NCBI RefSeq assembly: GCF_052324685.1
Contig: NC_135213.1
Coordinates: 1,509,646-1,573,645, forward strand
DNA length: 64,000 nt
From: Brachyhypopomus gauderio
Lineage: Eukaryota > Chordata > Actinopteri > Gymnotiformes > Hypopomidae
Direction: 5' to 3'
The notes below the pieces were generated by a model. The model did no database searches, was not told where the DNA came from, and saw nothing but the letters and a program-made list of their open reading frames with translations. A program made the translations under genes and the position numbers. Each line of letters begins with the position of its first letter. Position 1 is the first letter of the stretch. Of this stretch, positions 1 through 11,114 are shown in pieces.

Positions 1-290
1 TCGACTATGAACGTCATAGTCGAATGTACCATTCTAACTGCATGGGGGTGCCCAAGGATGCAGCTAAGCATTAGTTGTTACATGAAATGTCTTTGTTTTC
101 GTTGTATATAACCTTTTGTCATATAAAATCATACTAATTTCTGTTAATAAATATTTAAAAATTATGTTTGCGCATTAACAATAGGCATCTTCCTTACTAC
201 ACATCAATAAATCACACCCTGCTGTTGCACAATCCAAACGAGCGGAGCTGAACACGCTACAGAATACGCGCAGCATCTGACGAGATTATA

Positions 291-424
291 ATGGCTACTA
301 AAAACCTTCAAAAGTATTTTGAAAAACAAAGATGAATCAAACAAAGTAAAGTGCAAGTTATGTCATCAACGTCTTTCATTTCGCACGACAACAATCAACA
401 TGGCATACCATTTAAAACGCGTAA
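291..424 (+). pseudogene. BED zinc-finger fragment of hAT transposase, broken
   Basis: From 343 the reading VKCKLCHQRLSF is followed by a spaced histidine segment AYHLKR, giving the Cys-x2-Cys ... His pattern of BED fingers that open hAT transposases. The upstream segment from the ATG at 291 (MATKNLQKYFEK) is also typical of these N termini, but it stops at 333 and is one frame away. The finger is interrupted at 424 by the nested MITE. This is a dead transposase remnant, not a host gene. Confidence 0.75.
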
Positions 425-786
425 AGCTGGGCGTACACTGTACGATATTTTAAATCGTGTACTCAGCTCCAGCTCAAACTGTACGACTAAATCGCAGGGT
501 TTAAAAGTTCACAGCTCACGATTCATATACTCACACTATACGACCCGACGCTCTCATGCGATCTCACGAGGAGCGATTTGAATTTCAAACATGTTTGATA
601 TTCTTGCGACGCTGCGATTTCTGATCGGGAGTTGGTCGTGAGGTGTGAATCGCTCCTCGTTTACCTGTGTAAACTATACGATGCACGACACGCGATTGAG
701 CCGAAACTCGGCCCGATCGAAAAATAGTCGCACGAGTGAAAAATCGGCTGAAAATGGGCCAAAAATCGCACAGTGTACGCCCAGCT
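425..786. mobile_element. PIF/Harbinger-like MITE nested in hAT remnant
   Basis: Terminal inverted repeats AGCTGGGCGTACACTGT (425-441) and its near-perfect complement (770-786) are flanked by TAA at 422-424 and 787-789. A 3-bp TAA/TTA target duplication is the PIF/Harbinger hallmark. The interior (362 bp in total) has further inverted segments with the GAGGAGCGATT motif near 567 and 650 and no transposase coding. Confidence 0.8.
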
Positions 787-1398
787 TAAGGCGAAAAAAA
801 AAAACGTTTGTCGTTTCAGTCGTGTCGTCTCGTCTCGCCGCGGTGCGTCTCGGCAAGTAGGCCTATAGCCTAAACATTTTTTGTTGTTTGCTTTTAAACC
901 CCGTTACTTGAACCTTTCCTTGTATGATTTTGCTGTTGTGTGGCAATTTTTTAATATTTTCAGGCAGGCATATTTTATTTAAAATATTTTTGACTTTTTG
1001 CACAGTGCCTGTCTGACAGTTCGATATGCGCAATGCGCACTGACGGTTAATGTTCTCTAATGTTTCATTAAAAAAATAAATAAGTAAATAAATAAAAGCT
1101 GAATAAAGCCAACCTACCGTGTTTATTCATTTATCTGAGTGTTTTAGGTTTTTACTTTGAAGAGGAAAAAAGTCCTGAATGAGAACGGGATCCCGTTTAA
1201 GGTGCTCTAAATAAAAAATAAACCCGATTCGACTATTAGTCGACTAAAGGGAAAAGCTGACGAATCAGATTCGACTATGAAAATCCTTAGTTGAATACAC
1301 CCCTAGTACACACACAACGATCTCTGGATCCGTCCTGAACTGGGCTAGGGGACAGTGTGTGTGTGTGTGTGTTTGGTGTGTGTTTGTGTGCACGTGTG

Positions 1399-1567
1399 TA
1401 CCAGTTCTAACCCTGCGTGCGGTGTGGTGGGGTATGGGACACTGTGTGTGTGTGTGTGTGTGTACCAGTTATAACCCTGCGTGCTGTGTGGTGGGGTATG
1501 GGACACTGTGTGTGTGTGTGTGTGTACCAGTTAGAACCCTGCGTGCGGTGTGGTGGGGTATGGGACA
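1399..1567. repeat. Three tandem copies of a POLI exon end plus (CA)n
   Basis: A roughly 63-bp unit occurs three times. Each unit holds the last ~43 bp of the POLI coding exon (minus-strand reading CPIPHHTARRVLTG), the 5' splice site, and a (CA)n tract. The copy nearest 1567 is continuous with the coding exon and the other two lie in the downstream intron. Confidence 0.85.
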
Positions 1568-4500
1568 CTGTCTGCTCTCCCGACAGAACCAGCGATTCAC
1601 TGCTGTGCTTCGTCTCAGGGTGAGTCTCAGCGTCTGAGGCAGCCTACCGTCTTTTTGCATCCTAGCAACAGACAAACACACACAGAATATATTGGATTTT
1701 TTTGTTTTTTAGACATTTTTTAGACAACATTTTCCCCCAGGAGATGCATTTGATAAGTCTTCTAGGATGGTTGAGTGTGTGTATGTCTCATTAGTACCGT
1801 GTATTGGGGAGTATATGTGTGTGTCTTGCTAGGACAGTGTGTGTGTGTCTCATTAGGACGATGCGTATCTCACTAGGATGGTGTGTGTATTACTAGGATG
1901 GTGTGAGTGTCTCATTAGGATAGTGTGTGTGTGTGTGTGTGTGTCTGTCTCTCACTAGGACAGTGAGAGTGTTTGTCTCTGTGTGTGTGTGTGTGTGTGT
2001 ATTACTAGGATGATGTGATGTCACTCACCTCTCGGTCAAGCAGCTGAGCAGTTCTCTGACTTTGCTCTCTACTTCCATCACCGTGGAGATCTTCCTGAAG
2101 GAGTCCTCATCGCTTAGCGACTGAAACAGCAGAATCCAGATCACATAGGAGCTGAAGACCACCCCACACCACCACCCCCGTTCCTCCCTAATATTTGTGA
2201 GTAGAACACTTCAACTCCACCCCCACTTCGAACGTCCATCAGGAGTCCCCAGGTGTTGTTACCTGTGGAGGACCTGCAGGGGTCACAGGTGAGGGGTCAG
2301 TGCCATAAGCGAGGCTCTGGATGCGTTTGGCCGTGGCGTCCCCGAACTCACGCACCAGCTGGTGCAGCGGTGCCCCCTGCAGGGCAGGGATGCTCATCAC
2401 ACCCAGAGCCTTCAGCTTCTCAGCCGTCCTGTAGCCGATTCCTGACAGACACAGTACTAACTGCAGTGTGTTGTAGTGAAGAGAAAGTGGAAGTAAACAG
2501 AGCTTTGTGTACCATCCCACTTTTTGAATTGCTCTATATGTAACAATTTTTTATGTACTATCAAATCTGATATTTATTCTCCACATTAAGAGAGCCCACT
2601 AAAGTCTCCCAGAGACTTGGTCATGTGGTGTTACAGGGTCACAGGGTCACTCCACGTGTTCACACACCCAACCCACAGTGCCCACAGGGTGCAGGACTGT
2701 GGTACAGTCAGTCAACAGACTACAGACTACGTAGTGGGGACAGCAGCAGATCTACGTATATATTTTACTTGTATATAAATACATGATTAAATATAGAATT
2801 ATAACGCGTGTTGTGGTTTCTGTAATGAGTGGAAGCACCAGGTCGCGCCATTTTATCCTCCTGTGTGTAGGCACCTACCAGGCACTTTGCCGGGTCCGGA
2901 CAGGCTGCTCATCAGTTCGGCTGTGCTCTGGGGCAACAGCGCCGTCTGCTGGTTGGGTTTAAACGTGCCTGATATCAGCTTGGCCAGCAGCTTGTTACTA
3001 GCGATTCCAGCGCAGGAGGTGAGACCCAGTTTGCTATGTAGCGCCTCCCGCAGTTCAGAGGCTATGACGGAGCCCAGGGCCAAGCGAGCGTGCTCCTGCA
3101 CGTCCACCGCTGATGCTGTAGGAAACACCATACAGCATACAGCAGGAGAGCTGACCCAGGATCAGGTCACAGCAGTCTGGCCCATACCATTATAAACACA
3201 CAGACCTAGCTGAGCTGATCCCACACCAGCACTCAAATGTCTGATACATATGACCCGAACTAAACAGCTCAACTGGGTGGTTATAACACTGGGTTCTGTA
3301 CAGTATGATATATATAGTATAAAAATTGCTCAAAAACACCAATATTTCAGAAACATTTGAGTTCCATTTTACACTAATTTGCATGTTGTTAGAATTACAA
3401 CATTATTTAGGTTATGTATGACTAATATCTGTTATCAGTGTTACAAATTACATTAGTGTTACATTAGTGCGTTTGGTGTTTTAACGAGTGCTTGGGTGTC
3501 GTTAGTGTTACGTATCATTGGGGTCCTCTGCTGAGTGTTGGCTTACCATCATGCTTGTAGACGTGACCCACAAATGAGAGACTGGACATGTCTGTGTCTT
3601 TGATCCTGTTCTCCACCATCTCTGTAGCGTCTACAAAATTCTCATCAAAGCCCAGCCTCTCCACGAGGTGGCAGTACGACATCAGAAGCTCTAAGCACAA
3701 ACACAACCAGGGTTATGTTTATGCTTTGCACATCAACATTTTAAACATTAGTCGCAGCCCCTGATGTCCTGAGGTGCTGACAGGATGTTTGGGAGAGTAG
3801 TGTTCTAAATGTTACGACGTCCAGCACTGTAACGTTACTAATGCTGCCTCAGAACACTGTCATTTGTGTGAGGGTGACAATTCACAGGTCATGTTGTACA
3901 CTGAAACGTTTGATTTTGAACAGCATAGCATGCGGTTTTTGATCCTACAGCACTGGTTCAGAATACCTGTGACCTGGTACGACATCTCTCTGTAGCAGGT
4001 GAGGTCCTCTCCCTTAACGATGACCAAATTAGGACATTTCTCCAGAGCATCCTTCACCAACATCAGCTTAGTAACACCGAGCTCTCTCGCCAGGTAGTTG
4101 CAGGTGACGATGATGTACTTCTGTTGGACTCCTGAAAGAAGACGCACACCCGGACTGTTGTGAAAGCCTGTGGGTTCACCACTCCTGTCATGGTGTGGTC
4201 TAGAAGCAACCACCCCTTCACTGTGAGGACAACGTCACCTAGGGGTTTGGTCCGCAGGGCTGGGTTCCGGATCATCTCCACTTGAGCGTAGTAGCAGTCC
4301 AGGTCAAAGTGAAGGACCACTCTGTGATCTGCAGCACTGCACCCTGAAACGACACAACACGTCGCCATCATGATGCGCTTCTCATAGTTTTTCGCTACAG
4401 TACTCATTTTCTTTCGGATACTACAGTATTGACAGCAGTCACTATTTCTCCACTCCCATATCTCGGTCAAACATAATTAAAAACTTTTTTCCCTGGTTTC

Positions 4501-4686
4501 TAACATAAGTACAGTACAGTACATTCCTAACATCAGAAGGTGCATGTAATGTAACACCCGTGCGTGCAGAAACATACACCACACAAAGTCCTGTCTCCAT
4601 GAACAGCTAAGAGCATCCATACCTGACACATCGAGCAAGTCTGCACTAATGTCACAGTCATTCTCCCCTTCCTCATCTGTGTCCAT
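1528..4686 (-). CDS. poli: DNA polymerase iota, 3'-incomplete at window edge
   Basis: Y-family translesion polymerase of the nucleus, inserting nucleotides opposite damaged template bases. Exons on the minus strand: 4623-4686, 4239-4343, 3967-4131, 3547-3690, 2879-3115, 2263-2441, 2029-2120, 1528-1661; all junctions are GT-AG and in phase, giving about 373 residues. The catalytic core is clear: metal-binding LHFDLDCYYAQVE with the steric-gate tyrosine pair, the finger segment GVQQKYIIVTCNY, and the second acidic site GFDENFVDATEM. Further on come the thumb helix-hairpin-helix segment GIGYRTAEKLKALGV and part of the little finger ending in CRESRQCPIP. The rest of the little finger and the ubiquitin- and PCNA-binding tail would lie left of position 1, beyond a hAT insertion. 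The iota assignment over eta or kappa rests on near-identity of these blocks to vertebrate POLI. The ATG at 4686 opens a short acidic N terminus. Confidence 0.95.
1770..2020. repeat. Degenerate TCATTAGGAYRGTGTGTG array
   Basis: Imperfect units of about 25-40 bp built from TCATTAGGAC/TACTAGGATG plus GTGTGT tracts fill the last POLI intron seen in the window, between coding exons 1528-1661 and 2029-2120. No gene is visible in it. Confidence 0.6.
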
Positions 4687-5674
4687 GGTGTTATTTACCG
4701 AAACTTTTCAGGTTAACCCATACAAAAACATACACGAAGAAAAACAGCTATAGAGTTTTCCCTCGTAGGTAGACGCGTAGTGTTGAGTCTCTGGTGTTAG
4801 CGCCACCTATTGGGGTGGAGGGGATTATATCGTCTACACAACACAGACACTGAAATAACCACAGGGTAATTTATCGGCCATTCAGCCTCGTGTATCACTG
4901 CAGGAGTTGCATGTTGTATCTCTTAAAATAAATAAATCAGTTTTACTTTGAAGAAACCAATAGAAAGGTTGCTGATCATTTTGTTGAACACCTTAGACCA
5001 AATGAATTAAATATTTGAAGTTTCCAGTGGCTGTTTACATTGCTAGATGTTGCTATTCCATAGATCCCAATGGAATTAATATTATGACTTAAACATCTAC
5101 TTTTTCTTACATAATCTGTAAGCACCTTCTGGGACTTCAGAAGCTCTGTCAGAAACCTTTCTCTATAAATCTTCTGTACTACACTGCAGATTTTTACTAC
5201 CTCAAAATCTTTGTCCGTCTTTATCTACAACTCACCGCACTCACCCACTAGAACATTACAGCTATCTCGAAATTGTGTTTTAGGTTTACTGTTTCCAGAT
5301 TACATGCAGTGATGTCCTCTTTTCTGCTGGCCGAATTATTTGAATTTCTGGGACACGGCAAAGGACTTTTATTTTGGTTTTGTAGCGGACATTTTGGTGG
5401 CTAGCTAATTATTCTCGTTGTTTGCTAGCTAGCCACCGTTGGAAGTTTTAGTTTAGACGCCGTTCCACGTCCAGTAAACAAATAACTGTGGACGTTGAGT
5501 ACGATTCTTGGTCATTTAAGGCTCGTATTTGATTAGTTCACACAGAGGAACCAGAAAGGCGATACGCCGTGCGTCATTGAGTGTGTCTAGCTAGTCCCCC
5601 TCCCAAGAAACGGCGGCATCGTCTCGGTGACTAGTGAAGACCGCTTCACCGCCTAGCTGCGTCTAAACGTCGAC
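4687..5674. promoter_or_regulatory. Divergent POLI / PGAM5 intergenic region
   Basis: About 1 kb separates the POLI start codon (minus) from the PGAM5 start codon (plus), and both promoters must lie here. The half near PGAM5 (5390-5670) has more CpG and GC blocks, including CCCCTCCC near 5597, and no TATA box at a convincing position. The centre (4900-5300) is AT-rich with nothing recognisable. Transcription starts cannot be fixed from sequence. Confidence 0.5.
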
Positions 5675-8522
5675 ATGTCTTTCCGGAGGGCTGTCGGGCT
5701 GGTGTGTGGGTTTGCCGGTGGGTCTGCGGTTTTAGTTTGCGCCGCGGTGGCGGCTGAATCGCGCGGTTATTCGGGCGATAAACTGGGCGAGCGGCGCTGG
5801 CTCACGGCGGCGGTCAGTGTGCTTCACGCCGCGCAGCCGGCGTCGTGGGCTTCGGGGAACCACAGTGTGCAGTCTAGCGGATACGGCTGGGATAACAACT
5901 GGGATAAGTACGTGTCGTGCCCGTGATAAAGATCTGCTTCTGTCTCCTCGTCTCCAACTTTCTTGTGTTTCCTGTGTTTACACGTGTAGCTATTACTGTA
6001 GGGGCCGGTTATGTTCTACGCGAAAAACGTGACTCAGTTCTGCCATTGAGTAAGGAAGAGATTTGTGTTTAGTTGCTCACTTTTGTTTGTGTTTACACTG
6101 GCCCTTTGTGCCAGGAGACTTGAAATATATCATGGGAGACTGCATGAGAGGGAGGGAGAGATGGATGAACCAACCTGTTCTGACTCCATCCAGCTTCTCA
6201 GTGGCTGACAGGATGTGAGCTTCTGGGGTGAAGCTCCTCACATTGACAGCCTGGAGACACAGGTGTGAAGACCCGCGTACTAAAGAGGAGAGAGCAGAGG
6301 TTTGACGTGCTGTCCCCCTCTCTCTCTCTCTGCAGGCGGGACCCAAACTCCAGCCCGAGGAGGAAAGAGAGAAGCAAAGAGGAGAATGGCTCTGACGCAG
6401 AGAACAACAAACCCACAGCAACACGTCACATCTTCCTCATCAGACACTCCCAGTACAACCTCAACGGCAACGGAGACCGCGAGAAAACCCTCACTGCTCT
6501 AGGTACAGGAGCAGACGGCAGAATGATTTATTAGTCACTGTCTTTGCTTTTCTTTGAGTTTGAACTCTCTGAATATTTGACGAGTTTGAGTGTCATTTGA
6601 GTGCACTCCGTGTTCTGTTTGACTGAGCTCGGTGTTCCATTTCGAGTGCATTCCGCTCACGTGCGCCACGTGAGAACTGCGCTGTGTTGCAGGTCGTGAG
6701 CAGGCTGAGCTGACGGGCCAGAGGCTGGCAGCACTAGGGATCCGTTACGACGTGATGATCCATTCCAGCATGGCCCGCGCCACTGAGACGGCCAGCATCA
6801 TCAGCAAGTTCCTGCCTGGTGAGGACGGGGCCGACGTCACCACGCACTGTCCTCCATAATACCGATGTTACAGTGCGTGATTCTAAAGTGTGTGTGTGTG
6901 TGTGTGTGGAGGAGTGGACCTGGTAAGCTGTGATTTACTGCGAGAAGGGGCACCCATAGAACCTGTACCTCCTGTGAGCCACTGGAAGCCCGACGCTGTG
7001 GTTAGTGCTCTATCTGATGTCTGGTACATCTGTTCATAAACCTGCTTCACACCTGTTACACACCTGTTTATACACGTTTAATACAACTGTTTACACACCC
7101 CATTTACCCACCTGTTATACATCTGTTATACACACGCTCCTACACAAGAGCTGAGAAACATGCGTCATTTCTGGTCAAATCACCTCAGGAAAGGCCATGT
7201 CAACACCACCTGCCACAGATGAATCACAGCAGAAGAACCACAGTGATGACACCGTCTGGACATTTCTGTCTGTGTTGTTCACATCAAACACCAAGTTTTA
7301 TTTCAGACGCAGTTGACATCAGTTTGCGTGCTCTTCTACAGCTTGTCCAGTGGTTGAGGTGGTGGAATTGATGTTGACGCCTGGTGATTTGACACCGAAT
7401 GACACGCATGTTGAGATTTAAGTCTCATACCAGCTCGTGCACCTGCTGTTTAGGTTTGGGAGATTGCTGAACAGTAATGTCACATCTAGCGAACCTGTTA
7501 GTTTAACCACATTTCTCAGCATCAAAGTGGTAGTGCTGATCTTTAAAAAAATGCATTAACTTAATGGGCTTTATTGTTCAGTAAGTGCAGCAATCTTGAA
7601 GATGTACTGTGTGGAACAGTAAATATTACATATGTGAGGCTACGTAGCCGGGTCTATTTAGTTGTTCAGACCAAGTTGTTTAGGACAACAAAGTGTTTGA
7701 GTGCAGAAGAGATGTACATAAGCCACAACCATAGGTCACTGCAGTGAAAGTGGTGTCGTGAAGCTTCTCACGTGGCTAGCTGCACGTTTCTGAAGGACTG
7801 CTTCACTATAGCTGTGGTACACTTTTGTATAGTAATCTGCAACTTCGCAGCCACATTTTTAATGTAACTCGCTCTACACTGCACACGTGTGAGTTGGGAG
7901 AGTGTCACGCAGACGTGCACCGCCGCGTGTGATCCTGTGTGCCACTTCCAGCAGTACCACGAGGACAGCGCACGCATCGAGGCGGCCTTCCGGCGCTACA
8001 TCCACAGAGCAGAGCCAAAGCAGAAGGACGACAGCTATGAGATCATCGTCTGTCACGCTAACGTCATCCGCTATTTTGTGTGCAGGTGTGTGTTTGTGTG
8101 TGTGTCGTGACACGCACGTGGTCAGGGCGCTAAAGCAGATCTGTGCCTTTAAGCAGCTGTATGTTCATGCTTTTGTGTTGGACAAAACCGGTACACTCTT
8201 CTGAAGTCATAGAAAATTGTACCGCTTTGTGTAATTACTGTATGAAACCGGTGACGTTATTGAAAAGACTTGGGGATCATGAAAGCGTTGTGTTCCATGT
8301 GGGTGGGTGTAATCCTCTTGTGTGTGCGACTGTGCTGTGTGTGTGTGTGTGTGTGTGGTCATGTGTTTCAGAGCGCTGCAGTTCCCCCCTGAGGGATGGC
8401 TGCGCCTGGGCCTGAACAACGGTAGCATCACCTGGCTGACGATCCGGCCCAGCGGCCGTGTGGCGCTGCGTGCACTCGGAGACTCGGGCTTCATGCCCCC
8501 GGACAAGGTCACCCGCACCTGA
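5675..8522 (+). CDS. pgam5: PGAM5, mitochondrial Ser/Thr/His protein phosphatase
   Basis: Exons 5675-5907, 6336-6502, 6693-6818, 6912-7000, 7952-8085, 8372-8522 join in frame to 299 residues plus stop, close to the human long form (289). PGAM5 dephosphorylates proteins at mitochondria and acts in mitophagy, fission and cell-death signalling. Visible features: an N-terminal membrane segment (about residues 7-28, [20 protein letters not shown]), a WDNNWD motif (residues ~72-77) equivalent to the WDPNWD oligomerisation motif, and the phosphoglycerate-mutase fold with catalytic RHSQ (His ~115). The second histidine lies in VCHANVIRY, and the conserved tail ends [11 protein letters not shown]. The KEAP1-binding ESGE motif of mammals is not present at the expected linker. 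The ATG at 5675 is in good context (GACATG). Two acceptors (6911, 8371) are preceded by GT repeats. Confidence 0.96.
7001..7951 (+). other. PGAM5 intron 4, no gene seen
   Basis: This 951-bp intron between the exons ending DAV and starting QYHED is unique-looking, moderately AT-rich sequence. I see no repeat family, RNA gene or additional exon in it. Confidence 0.6.
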
Positions 8523-9375
8523 TCCACAGCCCCGCCCTGCTGACCAATCGCTGCGCCTCGAAGCAGACAGCAGGACCGTAAACTTGCTGTACATTTCTAG
8601 AAACTTTGAAGAAAAAAAACGAGCTATACGTGTAATGCATTTCAATTGTAATTTTTAAATGAAGCACACACTTACGTCGACCCAAATCACTGCATGACTA
8701 AATTACGAGTACTACGTGTATGTGGAATGTGAAACATTTCTCTGGAAGGTGCTGGCGTCTGAAGAGGCCTTGACCTGCTGCTCCTTCTCCCCAAGTGTCT
8801 TTAAAAGTAAATGTTCCGTGTGTTGCTGTTATGGGGTGTTTTGCTAGTTCTGGGCCGGTATCAGCACCGGGCCTTGAACCCCCCCCCCCCCCCCCTTGTC
8901 TGGACGTGTTGTTGCAAAATGTGGAGAGAGTGACACCAGCAAGTGTTTATTCTCCATTAAAATGTCAAATAGCCGCCATATGAATAACCAGCATGATCTC
9001 CATGTTATTAGCGATGCCGTTGTCCCTACACAAAGCACCTCGGTCTCTTGTAGCGCAGAACAGGTGTTTTTCAGGGTGTTTTACGCACATTTCAGAGGCC
9101 TTGATGAGAGGTTGGTGGTGTCTCTCTGGGGCACCATTTACCTGAACGTTTGTGAATGTTTTCCGATATTTTACACCTTGCAATCAAAGATTTTATTAAA
9201 GCACTTGAGAAATGTGAGAAAAGGATGGCATTGTGATATTACGTGTACTTGTTCTAAATGATTGCTGTGAACTCAGTGATGTCTGTGCGGTTTGATTTTG
9301 ATATGATTAAAAATGTGTTCAGTATTTTTGGTTATTCATTTTACCCAGAAATAAACCGCATTTAACATGCTCAAA
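8523..9375 (+). other. pgam5: PGAM5 3' UTR with poly(A) signals
   Basis: After the TGA at 8520-8522 the sequence is noncoding. Candidate poly(A) signals are ATTAAA at 9306-9311 and AATAAA at 9350-9355. A run of about 17 C lies at 8879-8895. The cleavage site is probably near 9370, very close to the end of the convergent ANKLE2 transcript. Confidence 0.6.
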
Positions 9376-9433
9376 TCCCAGATGTTCTTCAGGTCAAACT
9401 GAGACAGTAAAACGAGTTAAAGATAACGCACAC

Positions 9434-11114
9434 TTTATTTGTCTTTTTCAGTAGTACATCAAATTCTTCCTCCTATGACGTAATAAAATAGAACTAGACT
9501 TGCATGCGGGGTGGGAGAAAAAATAATTAACAAAAGTAAAAACATGGACGATCACGACGTCTGATGGCAACTCCAGTTCACTTCGGTTGCACTGTTGGCG
9601 AGGCTGAGGAAGGCGTCCCATTTTTGTTTGGAGAGTGAAAAATAACAGTGCACATATGAATGTTACTGTTGGGTACTAGCACATCCTGTCCTCCTCATCT
9701 TCCCGAAGACAGGCTAGATATCAGCTCGTTTAGATATCAGCTGAGATAACAGCTCAGTTTGTCTTCCCAAGACACACCAAAAGGCACTAAAGAAGATCGG
9801 TTAAACGTGGAGCTGATGGTCGGAGGTTGCCATGACACAAACACAAAACCATCCAGAAGTTACAGAAAATCTTAAGAACGGCGATTGTTCCGCGTTGACC
9901 TGTTATTGCGAGTTGTGACTAGAGACTCCAAGTCTTAACATTGCAAATACCTGAAAAGACTGAAGAACAGATGTAATTCAGTGGGAGAGGGAGACCCAAC
10001 TGTGCTTAAAGCTGCTGTGTGCGATATTCTTCACCTCCACATTCACGCAGGTCTCACAAAAAAAAAAAAAAACTTGAGGGATATGTAATCTGGCTGTACC
10101 AATTAGGAAACTCCATAAAAGAAACTCCATGAAGTCGGATACTGTACGCAGTACGCATGGGTACTGAAGAACGAGGGTGGACTCGTTCTGTCAGCCAGGA
10201 ATTAGAGGAACGGTAACGTCAGTGACAGCAGCTTTAACCCGCACCTAGCAACGTGGTCCAAACAGGGAGAGCTGCTGTCCCCGTCTTCTTCAGCAACTCT
10301 GCCACTCAGGTATGCCTCTCTACACAAACAATACCTTGTAAAAGTGCAGAACATATGCACACTTACAAATAAGCCACATATTTATTTCTCAACGCAATTA
10401 CAACAGGGCAAACATTCCTATAGTCAAAATTCTGAATTTAATTTCTTTTTACCAGACTAATGATTCAGAGTAAAATTGTGTGAATAAAACGCCACTGTGC
10501 CTGTAGGGGGTTCAGCGGTGCAGAAGAACAGTGTTTTAAGGCAGTTTACACCAGACCTGCTTCTTCAAGGAGTTTGTGCTACTGTCAGTTACATTGTAAG
10601 AGTAATACAGTTTTTAAATAAATTAATTTGACGTAATTTGAGGTAATGTGTTCTTCATTCCAATGAGTATTTTTTGAATGAGGGATGGTCATTCAGTTAA
10701 TAAATGACAAATTTGGAACTAAAACTTGATATTTTGTTATGACCCATAAATAATTATGGACAAAATTCACACACGAACATACACACAGATATATAAAGGA
10801 CAGTTGTTTAAAAATATACACTACCATTCACAACGCATAGCCCACACTAAAGTACCACATAGAGTTTATGATTCCAAACCTCCCAGACACGTCTGTTTGG
10901 GAAAATCAAGACGGAACACGGAGAGACGTTCCGAGATTTCAAAGCAAACGGCCATCGTGGAACTGGAATTCCATTTCTATGGAAACTGCAGCCAGAGACG
11001 CAAAGCTGGACGTTCCCCTGGCAAGATTCCGCAGCTTGCATTGTGACATCACCCACGTCTGTGCTGGCGTGGGAGGTGGGGCGGTTCCACTGGGCAGGGG
11101 GGCGGGGATATTTG
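9434..11114 (-). other. ankle2: ANKLE2 3' UTR
   Basis: The ANKLE2 stop codon is at 11115-11117. Downstream on the minus strand the first clear AATAAA is at 9434-9439 (read as TTTATT on plus). The 1.7-kb stretch between holds no other gene. An A-rich run lies near 10058-10072. The UTR limits are inferred from the signal and the absence of other features. Confidence 0.55.

Larger units (their letters stand above)
1..1304. mobile_element. hAT-type DNA transposon, right-hand portion, decayed
   Basis: The right end (about 1265-1304) reads, on the minus strand, as a TAGGGGTG-type hAT terminus followed by repeated TCGACTA subterminal motifs. The window start (1-30) carries matching TCGACTATGA motifs, so it lies just inside the left terminus, and the left target duplication is outside. 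A transposase start-like segment (ATG at 291) and a BED zinc-finger segment (343-424) are present but in different frames, with a stop at 333. A second element is nested at 425-786. The rest (790-1250) is AT-rich and not obviously coding. hAT assignment rests on terminus and BED finger; the family name is not determined. Confidence 0.75.
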
